Under the pieces are notes generated by a model. That model ran no database searches. It was not told the DNA's origin and saw only the letters and a program-made list of their open reading frames with translations. A DNA stretch of 64,000 nt. Source: an uncultured Alphaproteobacteria bacterium. GTDB lineage: Bacteria > Pseudomonadota > Alphaproteobacteria > Rhizobiales > Ancalomicrobiaceae. The translations under genes were made by a program, and so were the position numbers. Below are positions 27,340-35,935 of the stretch, one piece after another; the first letter of the stretch is position 1; every line of letters starts with the position of its first letter. Location: positions 8,623-72,622 of the forward strand of contig CALBKH010000096.1 of NCBI GenBank assembly GCA_937892955.1, written 5' to 3'.

Positions 27340-28214
27340 ACGGTGCGCTCCTCGCGACGGCCGAGAAGACCCTCGGGCTTGAACAGGATGAAGACGACGA
27401 GGAGGCCGAGCGGCACGGCGGTGCGGTAGCCCGACGAGACGTAGGCCGCGGCGAGATTGTCGACGAGGCCGACGATGAACCCGCCGGCGAGCGCGCCGCG
27501 CACCTGATTGAAGCCGCCGACGATCGCCGCGATGAAGGCGGAGAGGCCGATGACCTCGCCGTTGGAGAACTTGGCCAGATAGATCGGCGAGATCAGGTAC
27601 GAGGCGAACACCGCCAGCCCGGCGTTGATCAGGAAGGTCAACAGGATCATCCGCTCGACGCGGACGCCGAGGATGCGGGCGACCGTCGGGTTCTGCGCCG
27701 TCGCTTGCATGGTGCGGCCGAGCCGGGTGCGGGTGACGAAGAGCTGCAGCGCCACGATCGCGGCGATCGCCACGACGAAGACGGCGACGTCGCGGAGCGA
27801 CACCGCCGCGCCGAGGAGCGAGAACGTGCCCTCCGGCACCATCGACGGGAACTGCGCCGCCTGCGCGGAGTAGCCGTCCTTCGCCCCTTCCTTCATCAGG
27901 ATCGACAGCGCCATGGTGGCGATGGCGAGCGGCAGCACCCCGTGCTTCAGCATCGGGTCGACCAGGAAACGCTTGAAGCCGACGCCGAAGAGCAGGAGGA
28001 ACACGGCCGTCGCCAGCATCGCCGCCGCCCAGAACGGCAGATGCAGCAGATCGCGGGCGGCGAGCGCCAGGATCGCCGGCAGCATGACGAACTCGCCTTG
28101 GGCGAAGTTGATCGTCTGCGAGGTCTGCCAGACCAGGGTGAAGCCGATCGCCGCGAGCGCGTAGATCGCGCCCGTGGCGAGACCGGCGACCAGCAGCTGG
28201 AGGAACTGATCCAT
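27336..28214 (-). CDS. livH: Branched-chain-type ABC transporter permease LivH
   Basis: 292-residue permease starting MDQFLQLLVAGLATGAIYAL. The family hallmark TSQTINFAQGEFVMLPAIL is near residue 32 and IGLSAFIAAIVGGFNQVRGALAGG near 220. It follows the substrate-binding protein gene after a 196-base gap that holds a small stem-loop (around 28311-28328). Such a stem commonly lets the binding protein be made in excess. Confidence 0.94.
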   Translation of the reverse strand: MDQFLQLLVAGLATGAIYALAAIGFTLVWQTSQTINFAQGEFVMLPAILALAARDLLHLPFWAAAMLATAVFLLLFGVGFKRFLVDPMLKHGVLPLAIATMALSILMKEGAKDGYSAQAAQFPSMVPEGTFSLLGAAVSLRDVAVFVVAIAAIVALQLFVTRTRLGRTMQATAQNPTVARILGVRVERMILLTFLINAGLAVFASYLISPIYLAKFSNGEVIGLSAFIAAIVGGFNQVRGALAGGFIVGLVDNLAAAYVSSGYRTAVPLGLLVVFILFKPEGLLGRREERTV

Positions 28215-28410
28215 CGGGGAACCTCGGGGTTCGGTGGCCCGGCCGCGCCGCGTCCCTCGCCGTTCGGGAAATGCCGCCGCATCCACCGGTCGGGCGTCGC
28301 GGTGGACATCCGCTCTTCGGAAGAGACGGGCGGGAGGACGATGTCCCCCCCGCGCCGTCAGGTGCGGCATTCGTCGTGGGAGTTCGGCGGATGCCGGTCA
28401 CGGAGCCGGA

Positions 28411-29547
28411 TCAGGGGTTGATCATCGGCAGGACCTTGGTGATCACTTGGCGGCCGTCCTTGACCTCGGCGAGGAAGCTCTCGCGGTCGACGTCGCCGAC
28501 GTCGTTCCACTTGGTCTCGATGAGGATGCCGGGGACATCCTTCGGCGAGATCCGGAAGCCGTGCATGGTCTTCATCAGGGCTTCACGGTCGAAGGAGCCG
28601 TTCTTCTCGGTGGCGGTCTTGATCGCCCACACCGAGGTGTAGCCTTTGATGCCGTTGTGGTCGGACTTGTAGTTGTACTTGGCCTGAAAGGCGTCGGAGA
28701 AGGTCTTGAAGCCGGGGATCGGCGCATCGACCGACAGACCGACGTGACCCTTGACGCCGTTGGCGGCGTCGCCGGCCAGTTCGATCACCTTGGCGCCGAG
28801 CAGTGTGGTCTCGCCGACCAGCGGCTTGTCGATGCCCTGCTGCTTGGCGGCGCGCAGGAAGCGGGCGCTCTCTTCTTCGTTGAGATAGACGAACACCGCG
28901 TCGGCGTTCGAGCCCTTCACCTTGATGGCGTCGGCGGCGAAATCGGCCTGACCGGATTCGGTGGCGATGTCGGCGGCCACCGCGATGCCGCGCTTCTGCA
29001 GCTCGGGGATCATCGCGTCGCGGCCGCCCTTGCCGAAGTCGTTGTTGACCCAGACGATCGCCACCGACTTGGCCTTGAGGTCGTCGCGGAACCAGTTGGC
29101 GAGCTTGGGCATCGCGTCGGCCTGATTGAGCGACGAGCGGAAGAGATAGGGGTTGCCCTGCTTGGTCAGTGAGGCCGCCTCGCCGCCGACGAACTGCGGC
29201 ACACCGGCCTTCTGGGCGATCTGCATCGAGGCGCCGATCGGGCCGGAGAACACCGGTCCGAGGACGACGTAGGTGCCCTCGTCGATGGCGCGCTGCACGG
29301 CGGCGCGGGTGTTGCCCGGGTTGGTCTGGGTGTCGTAGTGGGCGATGTCGATCTTCTTGCCGAGGATGCCGCCCTTGGCGTTGATCTCGGCGACGGCGAG
29401 GTCGACGCCGTTCTTCCAGTTGGTGCCGGCGGTGGCGCCCGCGCCGGAGAGCTCGATGACGTCGATCAGCTTGACGCTGTCCTCGGCCGCGGCCGGGACG
29501 ACGAAGGCGACGGTGGCGAAGAGAGCCGCGGCGAAGGTGATTTTCAT
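28411..29547 (-). CDS. ABC transporter substrate-binding protein (LivJ/K-type)
   Basis: 378 residues with a Sec signal peptide (MKITFAAALFATVAFVVPAAAEDS, cleavage after AAA or AEA-like site near 22). The mature part is a type I periplasmic binding protein: VIELSGAGATAGTNWKNGVDLAVAEINAKGG, YVVLGPVFSGPIGASMQIAQKAGVP and VWVNNDFGKGGRDAM. The start at 29547 follows a GGAGGAAA-type site. It should capture the ligand for LivHMGF; given quiC upstream, a quinate/shikimate-type acid is likelier than an amino acid, by inference. Confidence 0.92.
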   Translation of the reverse strand: MKITFAAALFATVAFVVPAAAEDSVKLIDVIELSGAGATAGTNWKNGVDLAVAEINAKGGILGKKIDIAHYDTQTNPGNTRAAVQRAIDEGTYVVLGPVFSGPIGASMQIAQKAGVPQFVGGEAASLTKQGNPYLFRSSLNQADAMPKLANWFRDDLKAKSVAIVWVNNDFGKGGRDAMIPELQKRGIAVAADIATESGQADFAADAIKVKGSNADAVFVYLNEEESARFLRAAKQQGIDKPLVGETTLLGAKVIELAGDAANGVKGHVGLSVDAPIPGFKTFSDAFQAKYNYKSDHNGIKGYTSVWAIKTATEKNGSFDREALMKTMHGFRISPKDVPGILIETKWNDVGDVDRESFLAEVKDGRQVITKVLPMINP

Positions 29548-29653
29548 TTCGGTTTCCTCCCGGTGACGGACGGTTCGTTGGACCGTCTCTCGTGTGGATC
29601 CCGGCCCGGGCGGGGTCGAGATCGATGGCGTGAAGTCGACCCTCGAGCCGCCC

Positions 29654-31588
29654 TCACAGATATTCGACGATGTCGCCGCGCCGGCGCAGCTCGGCGAGTG
29701 CGGCCATGCGGGCGGGCGCGTTGGCGGCGCCGTAGAGATCGTAGCCACCCTTGCGGCTCACCACTTCGAAGAAGAAGCGGTCCTGGAACGGCGTGCCGTA
29801 GAGGTGGAAGAACTCCGCCTCGCCGGTGCGATCGTAGAGGATGCCGAGGTGCTGCATCTCGTCGACCAGCGCGTCGTCGAGGCCGAAGCGGGCGGCGACG
29901 TCGGCGTAATAGTTGGGCGCGATCGACAGGATCGGCGCACCCGCCGCCTTCAGCGCCCGCGCCGCCGCCCAGATGTCGGCGGTCTCGAAGGCGATGTGGT
30001 GGACGCCGGCACCGGAATAGGTCGAGACCGACCGCGCCGTGGCGGTGCGCCGACCTTCCGAGATGTTGAGCGGCATACGGATGCGACGCGACGCATCGGA
30101 GACGGCGCGCGAGCGCACCAGACCGTAGGGGTCCGGCAGCAGCCAGGTGGTCTCCGGTTCCAGCCCGAGAACGGCCCGATGGAACAGCACCCAGCTGTCG
30201 AGATCGTCCTCCGGCAGCGCCTCGGCGACATGGTCGATGCGGCCGAGCCCGACGGGGGACCGATGCGGGATGCCCTCGAGGACGAAGTCGCTCTCGAAGG
30301 CGTAGCCGCCGCCGGCGTCGCGGCCGGTGAAATAGACGAGGCTGCCGTCGTGGTTGCGGATCGCCGGGATGGTCATCTCACCGGCACCGATGCGGCCCTC
30401 GAAACGAGCGGCGCCGTAGCTCTCGGCGCGGGCCAGTGCGGCGTGCGGATCGTCGGTCTCGAGCGCCAGCGCGCAGACCGACGGGCCGTGCATCAGGTAG
30501 TAGGCCTGAGCGACGCTGTCGCGCTCGGAGTTGATGACGAAGCGGATGTCGCCCTGCCCCCAGAGATCGACGTCCTTGGAGCGATGGCGGCCGAGCTTGG
30601 CGAAGCCGAAGGGCGCCAGCCACGCCTCGAGTTCGGCGCGCGCACCGTGATCGACGGCGAATTCTACGAAGGCGAAGCCGTCGAGATCGGCGGCCGGCGG
30701 CGGATCGAAGAGTTCGACCCGGCGGCGGATGCGCTTCTTCTCGCCGGCCGGCGCGGCGGCGGCGTCCGCCGCGAGCAGACCGCGGGTCTTCTCCTCCAGC
30801 CACAGCAGCGAGCGCATGGCGTCGCGGGCGGTGGTGCGCGGCGCAGCGCGGCGCAGTTCGTCGTTGAAGATCTCGAGGCTGATCGGCCCGGCGTAGCCGG
30901 CGGCGATCACCGCACGCAGGAAGGCCGGCACGTCGAACTCGCCCTGCCCCGGCAGGCAGCGGAAATGGCGCGACAGGGTCAGCGCCGACATGCCGAGACG
31001 CGGCGCGTCGGCGAGCTGGACGAAGAAGATGCGTTCGCCCGGCACCTCGGACAGGCCGCTCCGGTCGTCGGGCAGCGCCAGGGTGTGGAAGCTGTCGACG
31101 ATGAGGCCGAGGTGGGGATGATCGGCCTTTTCGACCAACCGCCAAGCGTGATCGAAGGTCTTGATCCGGGTGCCCCAGGACAGCGCCTCGAAGCCGATCT
31201 TGAGGCCGCGCTTCGCCGCCCGCTCGGCCAGCGCCCGGAGCTGCGCCGCGGCGCGTTCGTCGTCGTCGATGGCGTCGGGCGAGACGTTGGAGCACACCAG
31301 CATCAAGGGCGCACCGAGATCGCCCATCAGGTCGAACTTGCGTTCGGCCCGATCGAGATTGCGGGCGAAGGTGGCGTCGTCGACGCCTTCGAGATCGCGA
31401 AAAGGTTGGAACAGCTCGATGGCGAGGCCGAGGTCGGCCGCCATCGCCGCCACCTGCCGGGGATTGCCGGGGAAGAAGGTCAGATCGTTCTCGAAGATCT
31501 CGACGCCGTCGAAGCGGGCGATGGAGATCGCCTCGAGCTTTTCCGGCAGCGTGCCCGACAGCGAGACGGTGGCGATCGAGCGCCGCAT
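29654..31588 (-). CDS. quiC: 3-dehydroshikimate dehydratase QuiC (bifunctional-type, with HPPD-like C-terminal domain)
   Basis: 644 residues with the fused architecture of Pseudomonas QuiC1. The N-terminal xylose-isomerase-like barrel, about residues 1-285, converts 3-dehydroshikimate to protocatechuate. Its four metal ligands are at E134 (GFEALSWGTR), D165 (LIVDSFHTLA), Q191 (FVQLADAPR) and E239 (ISLEIFNDE), the same numbers as in the Pseudomonas enzyme, which also supports the start at 31588. The C-terminal half resembles 4-hydroxyphenylpyruvate dioxygenase and keeps a His-His-Glu triad (GRIDHVAEAL, GVHHIAFET, FFFEVVSRK). It is first in the operon with the ABC transporter; two dyads lie upstream. 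Confidence 0.94.
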   Translation of the reverse strand: MRRSIATVSLSGTLPEKLEAISIARFDGVEIFENDLTFFPGNPRQVAAMAADLGLAIELFQPFRDLEGVDDATFARNLDRAERKFDLMGDLGAPLMLVCSNVSPDAIDDDERAAAQLRALAERAAKRGLKIGFEALSWGTRIKTFDHAWRLVEKADHPHLGLIVDSFHTLALPDDRSGLSEVPGERIFFVQLADAPRLGMSALTLSRHFRCLPGQGEFDVPAFLRAVIAAGYAGPISLEIFNDELRRAAPRTTARDAMRSLLWLEEKTRGLLAADAAAAPAGEKKRIRRRVELFDPPPAADLDGFAFVEFAVDHGARAELEAWLAPFGFAKLGRHRSKDVDLWGQGDIRFVINSERDSVAQAYYLMHGPSVCALALETDDPHAALARAESYGAARFEGRIGAGEMTIPAIRNHDGSLVYFTGRDAGGGYAFESDFVLEGIPHRSPVGLGRIDHVAEALPEDDLDSWVLFHRAVLGLEPETTWLLPDPYGLVRSRAVSDASRRIRMPLNISEGRRTATARSVSTYSGAGVHHIAFETADIWAAARALKAAGAPILSIAPNYYADVAARFGLDDALVDEMQHLGILYDRTGEAEFFHLYGTPFQDRFFFEVVSRKGGYDLYGAANAPARMAALAELRRRGDIVEYL

Positions 31589-31674
31589 GTCGTTCTCTCC
31601 CTGAACCCCGGCCATCGTTTTCCGATGTGCCGCGCGGGCGCCGTCTTCGGCGTCTCCGCATTCGTTGCCGAACA

Positions 31675-31685
31675 ATGTCCGACAT
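31675..31685. promoter_or_regulatory. Operator-like dyad 1 upstream of quiC (ATGTC-C-GACAT)
   Basis: A perfect 5+1+5 inverted repeat that shares the core ATGT..CCGACAT with the longer dyad at 31710-31731. The two centres are about 41 bases apart, roughly four helical turns. This spacing suits co-operative or looped binding of one regulator. The GT...AC half-sites resemble sites of GntR/FadR-type proteins, but none is encoded nearby. Confidence 0.5.
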
Positions 31686-31709
31686 GCCCGGGCACGCCGC
31701 ACGGGGCGC

Positions 31710-31731
31710 TCGTCATGTTCCGACATGACGA
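31710..31731. promoter_or_regulatory. Operator-like dyad 2 at the quiC promoter (9-bp arms)
   Basis: TCGTCATGT and ACATGACGA form a perfect inverted repeat around TCCG. On the minus strand it lies just downstream of the -10-like TATAAA (31744-31739), so it covers the first transcribed bases, a classical repressor position. An RNA stem at the 5' end of the message is the alternative reading. Confidence 0.55.
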
Positions 31732-31738
31732 AAGTCAC

Positions 31739-31744
31739 TTTATA
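31739..31744 (-). promoter_or_regulatory. Candidate -10 box of the quiC-liv operon
   Basis: TATAAA on the minus strand in an AT-rich patch (31731-31770) that also contains the palindrome CAATCGATTG (31745-31754). No convincing -35 box is seen at 16-18 bases, so an activator may be needed. The leader to quiC would be about 145 bases. Confidence 0.35.
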
Positions 31745-31832
31745 CAATCGATTGAAATTCCGAAAAGACCGATGAAACCGTCGCGTTCCGTCGTTCCGAG
31801 GGGGAAAACTCGTCCCGTCGCCCGAAATCCTC

Positions 31833-32543
31833 TCACCGCCGCGGCCGGCCCAGCGCCTTCACCGCCAGTTCGGTGCGGGTCTGGACGTGCAGCTTCTCCA
31901 TGATGCGGCTGACGTAGTTCTTCACCGTGCCCTCGGCGAGGTGGACAGCATCGGCGATCTCGCGGTTCGAGCGGCCCTTGGCGACGAGGGCGAGGATCTC
32001 CTCCTCGCGTTCGGTGAGCGGCTCGTCGGCCGCCTCCCCCTCCCCCGCCACCGGCACCTGCGGCCGGGCGCGGCGGAACTCCTCGAAGACTTTCCGCGCG
32101 ACGAGCGGCGACAGGCGCGATTCGCCCCGCTTCACCGCGCGGATGGTGTCGAGGATCTCGTTCTCGGAGGTGTCCTTCAACAGATAGGCCTGTGCCCCGG
32201 CGGAGATCGCCTCGAACACCAGATCGTCGGTGTCGAAGGTGGAGAGCGCCACCACCTGGCTACCCGGATGTTCGGCGACGATGCGACGGGTGGCGGCGAT
32301 GCCGCCGAGGCGCGGCATCTGGATGTCCATCAGCACGATGTCGGGGCGGTAGCGGCGGACGAGATCGATCGCCTCGACACCGTCGGCGGCCTGACCCACC
32401 ACCTCGATGTCCGGCTCCATCTGGAACATGGTGGCGAAGGCGCGGCGGATCAGTTGCTGATCCTCGGCGATGACGACGCGGATCGCCTCGGCCGGCGCGG
32501 CGTCGGCATCCGTGGGGGGCTCGGGTCGGTCGCTCGGCGCCAT
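31833..32543 (-). CDS. NarL/FixJ-family response regulator (no adjacent kinase)
   Basis: 236 residues. The receiver domain (about 20-140) has the acidic pair in VVIAEDQQLIRR, the phospho-acceptor D73 (LMDIQMPRLGG) and the lysine of AYLLKDTSENE. The C-terminal LuxR-type helix-turn-helix is LTEREEEILALVAKGRSNREIADAVHLAEGTVKNYVSRIMEKL. The first 20 residues are a proline/aspartate-rich lead-in. No histidine kinase is found in the window, so the partner must be elsewhere. The start at 32543 is 49 bases after fosX ends. Confidence 0.92.
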   Translation of the reverse strand: MAPSDRPEPPTDADAAPAEAIRVVIAEDQQLIRRAFATMFQMEPDIEVVGQAADGVEAIDLVRRYRPDIVLMDIQMPRLGGIAATRRIVAEHPGSQVVALSTFDTDDLVFEAISAGAQAYLLKDTSENEILDTIRAVKRGESRLSPLVARKVFEEFRRARPQVPVAGEGEAADEPLTEREEEILALVAKGRSNREIADAVHLAEGTVKNYVSRIMEKLHVQTRTELAVKALGRPRR

Positions 32544-32592
32544 GGTGTCTCGGTCTCGGTTCGATCGATGAGACGCCGTCCACGGACCCCGG

Positions 32593-33039
32593 TCAAGCGC
32601 TCGGTGGCTCCGCGGCATAGCGGGCGAGCCGTTCGCCGAGCGTGCCGGTGTGCAGTTCGAAGAGATGGCCGTCGTGGTCGTGGAAATAGATCGAGCGGCC
32701 CTCGCCGGGAACCCGTGGCCGCCCCTCGCGCAGGTCGAGGCCGAGCGAGCGAACCGCGGCGAGCGAGCGATCGTGGTCCGCCTCGGCGATGCGGAGGGCG
32801 ACGTGGTCGTAGCTGCGCGTCGTCGGACGCTCGCCCTGCATGATGGCGATCCAGATCGGCGCCGGCGCATCCGCGTCGCCGGGCTCACCGCCGACCAGGA
32901 AGAAGCGTTCCGGCGACAGCGAGAAGGTGTTCGCGCCGCTGTCGTAGACCCGCCGCGCGCCGAGCACGGTGGTCAGGATCTCCTCCACGGACTCGAGATC
33001 GCGGACGACGAAGGTGATGTGGCTGAGACCCAGGACCAT
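32593..33039 (-). CDS. fosX: FosX-type fosfomycin hydrolase (glyoxalase fold)
   Basis: 148 residues of the vicinal oxygen chelate superfamily. Metal ligands fit FosX: H7 (LSHITFVVRDLE), H79 (YDHVALRI) and E128 (FELHTGTL). The catalytic glutamate E44 (LSPERFFLVGG), used by FosX to activate water, is present. The strings WIAIMQGE, RPRVPGEGRSIYFHDHDGH and ELHTGTLGERLA closely resemble the rhizobial FosX. A roughly ten-residue acidic insertion (GEPGDADAPAP) lies between the two halves. FosX opens the epoxide of fosfomycin with water; whether this chromosomal copy gives resistance is not shown. Confidence 0.88.
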   Translation of the reverse strand: MVLGLSHITFVVRDLESVEEILTTVLGARRVYDSGANTFSLSPERFFLVGGEPGDADAPAPIWIAIMQGERPTTRSYDHVALRIAEADHDRSLAAVRSLGLDLREGRPRVPGEGRSIYFHDHDGHLFELHTGTLGERLARYAAEPPSA

Positions 33040-33200
33040 GGCGTGAGCAGAGCCCACGCAAGGGCCGAAGGCAACCGGAAAGCCCGGCCGCGAGGAGGAT
33101 CGCGGGAAGAACGAGGGTCCCGCGCCCTGTGCGGGCGAGCAAGAATGCCGGGGAACGCATCGCGGCTGTCCGTTTCGTCTTGCGCGCCGACGCGCGCCTT

Positions 33201-33225
33201 TCCTTCTCCCCTTGCGGGAGAAGGA
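33201..33225. repeat. Palindromic intergenic hairpin TCCTTCTCCC-N5-GGGAGAAGGA
   Basis: A perfect 10-base stem with loop CTTGC, in the 286-base gap between the RluA-family gene and fosX (both minus strand). The word CTTCTCCCCTTGCGGGAGAAGG is a familiar dispersed palindrome in many proteobacterial genomes, so this may be one copy of a repeat family as well as a possible terminator for the RluA-family gene. Confidence 0.5.
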
Positions 33226-33325
33226 TTCCGAGCCGTGTCCGGGGCGCCGAAAAGCACCTCGATCATTTGTTTCATCAGAAGGTTGGCGCATTCCTTCAGC
33301 CGCGGGACCGGACAGCCGTGGGGTT

Positions 33326-34225
33326 TCACCCGCCCCGCGCGAACCCTTCCGGCGTCGGCGCGACGAACTCGCGTTTCCCGCCGCGCCCATCCGGCAGCAC
33401 CAGCCGATGGGCGTGCAGCATCAGCCGCGGCGCGGTGCGGCCGTCACCGTAGAGCCGATCGCCGAGGATCGGGTGGCCGAGAAGCTTCGCATGGATGCGC
33501 AACTGGTGCTGCCGACCGCTCTCCGGATGGAAGGCGACGAGGCTCGAGCGCCCGTCCGCCGCCGTCTCGACCACCTCCCAGCCGGTCGCCGCGGAAAGTC
33601 CTCGCGGGTCGTCCGGCGCGGCGGCGACCATGCGCCCACCCTTGGCGGTCGCGACCTTCTCGAGTGGCGTCGCGATCCGTCCCGTCGGTGGCTCGGGCAC
33701 GCCCTCCACCACCGCCAGATAGGTCTTCTCCACCGCCCGCGAGGCGAAGGCGCGGCCGAGGCTCTCGGCGAGGCGGCCGTGTTTCGCCGCCACCAACAGG
33801 CCGGACGTGTCCTTGTCGAGCCGGTGGACGAGCCGCGGCCGCTCGCCCTCGGCGTCGACCAGCTTCGCCAGGATCGAATCGAGATCCTCCGTCGTGCGCG
33901 TCCCCCGGTGCACGGCGAGACCCGACGGCTTGTCGAAGACGATCAGATCATCGTCCTCGAAGAGCGTGATCCGGGCGAGGAGATCGCGCTCCACCGGGCT
34001 CGGGCCGGCCGCCTGTCCCGCCTCCACCACCGCCCGCTTCGCCGGTTCGGCGAGCCGCACCACCTGCCCCGCGGCGAGAACATCGCTCGCCCGCGCCTTG
34101 CGCCCATCGACGGTGAGCCGACCCTGTTTCAACAGGACGGCCGCCGTCGGCGCCCGCGGCGCATGGATGCGCAGGAAGCGGTCGAGCCGCATGCCCTTCT
34201 CGGAGGAGTGGACGATACGTTCCAT
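33326..34225 (-). CDS. RluA-family pseudouridine synthase
   Basis: 299 residues. An N-terminal S4 RNA-binding domain (MRLDRFLRIHAPRAPTAAVLL, then GRLTVDGRKARASDVLAAGQVV) precedes the catalytic domain. The active-site motif is LVHRLDKDTSGLLVAAKHGR, with the catalytic aspartate in HRLDKDTSG. Later motifs are GRQHQLRIHAKLLGHPILGDRLYG and LHAHRL. The overall form is closest to RluC, which modifies 23S rRNA, but RluD-like specificity cannot be excluded. It lies 31 bases downstream of glpD. Confidence 0.93.
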   Translation of the reverse strand: MERIVHSSEKGMRLDRFLRIHAPRAPTAAVLLKQGRLTVDGRKARASDVLAAGQVVRLAEPAKRAVVEAGQAAGPSPVERDLLARITLFEDDDLIVFDKPSGLAVHRGTRTTEDLDSILAKLVDAEGERPRLVHRLDKDTSGLLVAAKHGRLAESLGRAFASRAVEKTYLAVVEGVPEPPTGRIATPLEKVATAKGGRMVAAAPDDPRGLSAATGWEVVETAADGRSSLVAFHPESGRQHQLRIHAKLLGHPILGDRLYGDGRTAPRLMLHAHRLVLPDGRGGKREFVAPTPEGFARGG

Positions 34226-34256
34226 GTCCGCTGTTTCGATCTCCGCCGACGCCGCC

Positions 34257-35759
34257 TCACGCCGCCCGCACTTCGGCCATGAACGCGTCGATCTCGGCGA
34301 TCGCCTCCTCGCTCAGCCGCAATCCGAGCTTCGAACGCCGCCACACGACGTCCTCCGCCGTCACCGCCCATTCCTCGCCCATGAGGTGGCACACCTCGCG
34401 CTCGGTGAGGCCGGCGCCGAAGTCGCGCCCCAATCCGGCCGCGGTCTTCGTCTCGCCGATGATCCGCCGTGCCCGCGTCCCGTAGGCGCACACCAGCCGG
34501 CGGACGAGATCCGGTGCGAGGAACGCATACTCTCGCGTCATCTCGGCGATCAGCGCTTCGCGACCCTCGACGGGGAAGTCGCCGCCGGGCAGCGGCGCGT
34601 GAGCCGTCCACCCGGCCATCGCTGCGGTCCCCGCCGGCAACAGCGGACCGAGCTTCTTCAGCACCGCCTCGGCCAACATCCGATAGGTGGTGAGCTTGCC
34701 GCCGTAGATCGACAGCACCGGCGCCCGTCCCTCGGTCGCATCGAGATCGAGGACGTAGTCGCGCGTCGCCGCCTTGGCCTCGCTGGCGCCGTCGTCGTAG
34801 AGCGGCCGCACGCCGGCGAAGGTCCACACCACCTCCTCGTGCAGGATCGTCCGCGCGAAATACTCGCTCGCGGCCCGGATCAGATAGCCGATCTCCTCCT
34901 GCGAACACGCGACCGCCGCCGGATCGCCGCGGTAGTCGACGTCGGTGGTGCCGATCAGCGTGAAGTCGCCCTGATAGGGGATGGCGAAGATCACCCGCCC
35001 GTCGGCGTTCTGGAAGATGTAGGCGCGGTCGTGATCGAAGAGCCGCTTCACCACGATGTGCGAGCCCTTGACCAGCCGCACCCGCGCCGGCGTCGTCGAC
35101 CCGAGCACCTGACCGACGACGTCCGCGACCCACGGACCCGCGGCATTGACCAGGATGCGCGCCGCGATCTCCTCGCGCGACCCGTCGGCCATTTCGAGCG
35201 TCACCCGCCAGTGGTCGGCTCCTCGCTCCGCCGCCACCACCTTCGTCCGTGTGGCGATGGTCGCCCCCCTCTCGGCGGCGTCGCGGGCGGTCAGAACCAC
35301 GAGCCGGGCGTCGTCGACACGGGCGTCGGAATATTCGAAGCCGCGCTTGAACATGCCCGGCTTCAGCGGGCCACCGGCGGCGTCGTGCCTCAGATCGAGG
35401 GTGCGGGTGGGCGGCAGGAGCTTCCGTCCGCCGATGTGGTCGTAGAGGAAGAGGCCGAGACGCAGGAGCCAGGCGGGACGCAGACCGCGATGATGCGGCA
35501 GCACGAAGCGCAGCGGCTCGACGATGTGCGGCGCCATGCGCCAGACGATCTCGCGCTCGACGAGGCTCTCGCGCACGAGGCGGAACTCGTAGTGCTCGAG
35601 GTAGCGTAGGCCCCCGTGGATCAGCTTCGTCGACCACGACGAGGTGCCCGAGGCGAGATCGTTCATCTCGCTGAGGTGAACCTTCAGCCCGCGCCCGGCC
35701 GCGTCGCGGGCGATGCCGCAGCCGTTGATGCCACCGCCGATCACCGCGAGATCGTACAT
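34257..35759 (-). CDS. glpD: Aerobic glycerol-3-phosphate dehydrogenase
   Basis: 500-residue FAD enzyme that oxidises sn-glycerol-3-phosphate to dihydroxyacetone phosphate and feeds electrons to quinone. The FAD motif is YDLAVIGGGINGCGIARDAAG, followed by SSWSTKLIHGGLRYLEHYEF, NAAGPWVADVV, and IYGGKLTTYRMLAE near residue 345. The start MYDLAVIGG at 35759 matches the family; 13 further open codons upstream look unlike it. No glp regulator or glycerol transporter is in the window. Confidence 0.95.
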   Translation of the reverse strand: MYDLAVIGGGINGCGIARDAAGRGLKVHLSEMNDLASGTSSWSTKLIHGGLRYLEHYEFRLVRESLVEREIVWRMAPHIVEPLRFVLPHHRGLRPAWLLRLGLFLYDHIGGRKLLPPTRTLDLRHDAAGGPLKPGMFKRGFEYSDARVDDARLVVLTARDAAERGATIATRTKVVAAERGADHWRVTLEMADGSREEIAARILVNAAGPWVADVVGQVLGSTTPARVRLVKGSHIVVKRLFDHDRAYIFQNADGRVIFAIPYQGDFTLIGTTDVDYRGDPAAVACSQEEIGYLIRAASEYFARTILHEEVVWTFAGVRPLYDDGASEAKAATRDYVLDLDATEGRAPVLSIYGGKLTTYRMLAEAVLKKLGPLLPAGTAAMAGWTAHAPLPGGDFPVEGREALIAEMTREYAFLAPDLVRRLVCAYGTRARRIIGETKTAAGLGRDFGAGLTEREVCHLMGEEWAVTAEDVVWRRSKLGLRLSEEAIAEIDAFMAEVRAA

Positions 35760-35935
35760 CGTGCTCACGCCGTTTCTCCGCATCTTCCCAGCCGTCACGT
35801 CGATTCCGGCGGCGGCATACTAGTACGACGAAACACCGACGCGGACGGCCTTGTCGCAGCTCTGCCCCTTCACTACCGTCGGGTTCACCGTCGGTCGGGG
35901 ACGGACCCGCCGACGGCGCTCGTGAGGGGGGACCG

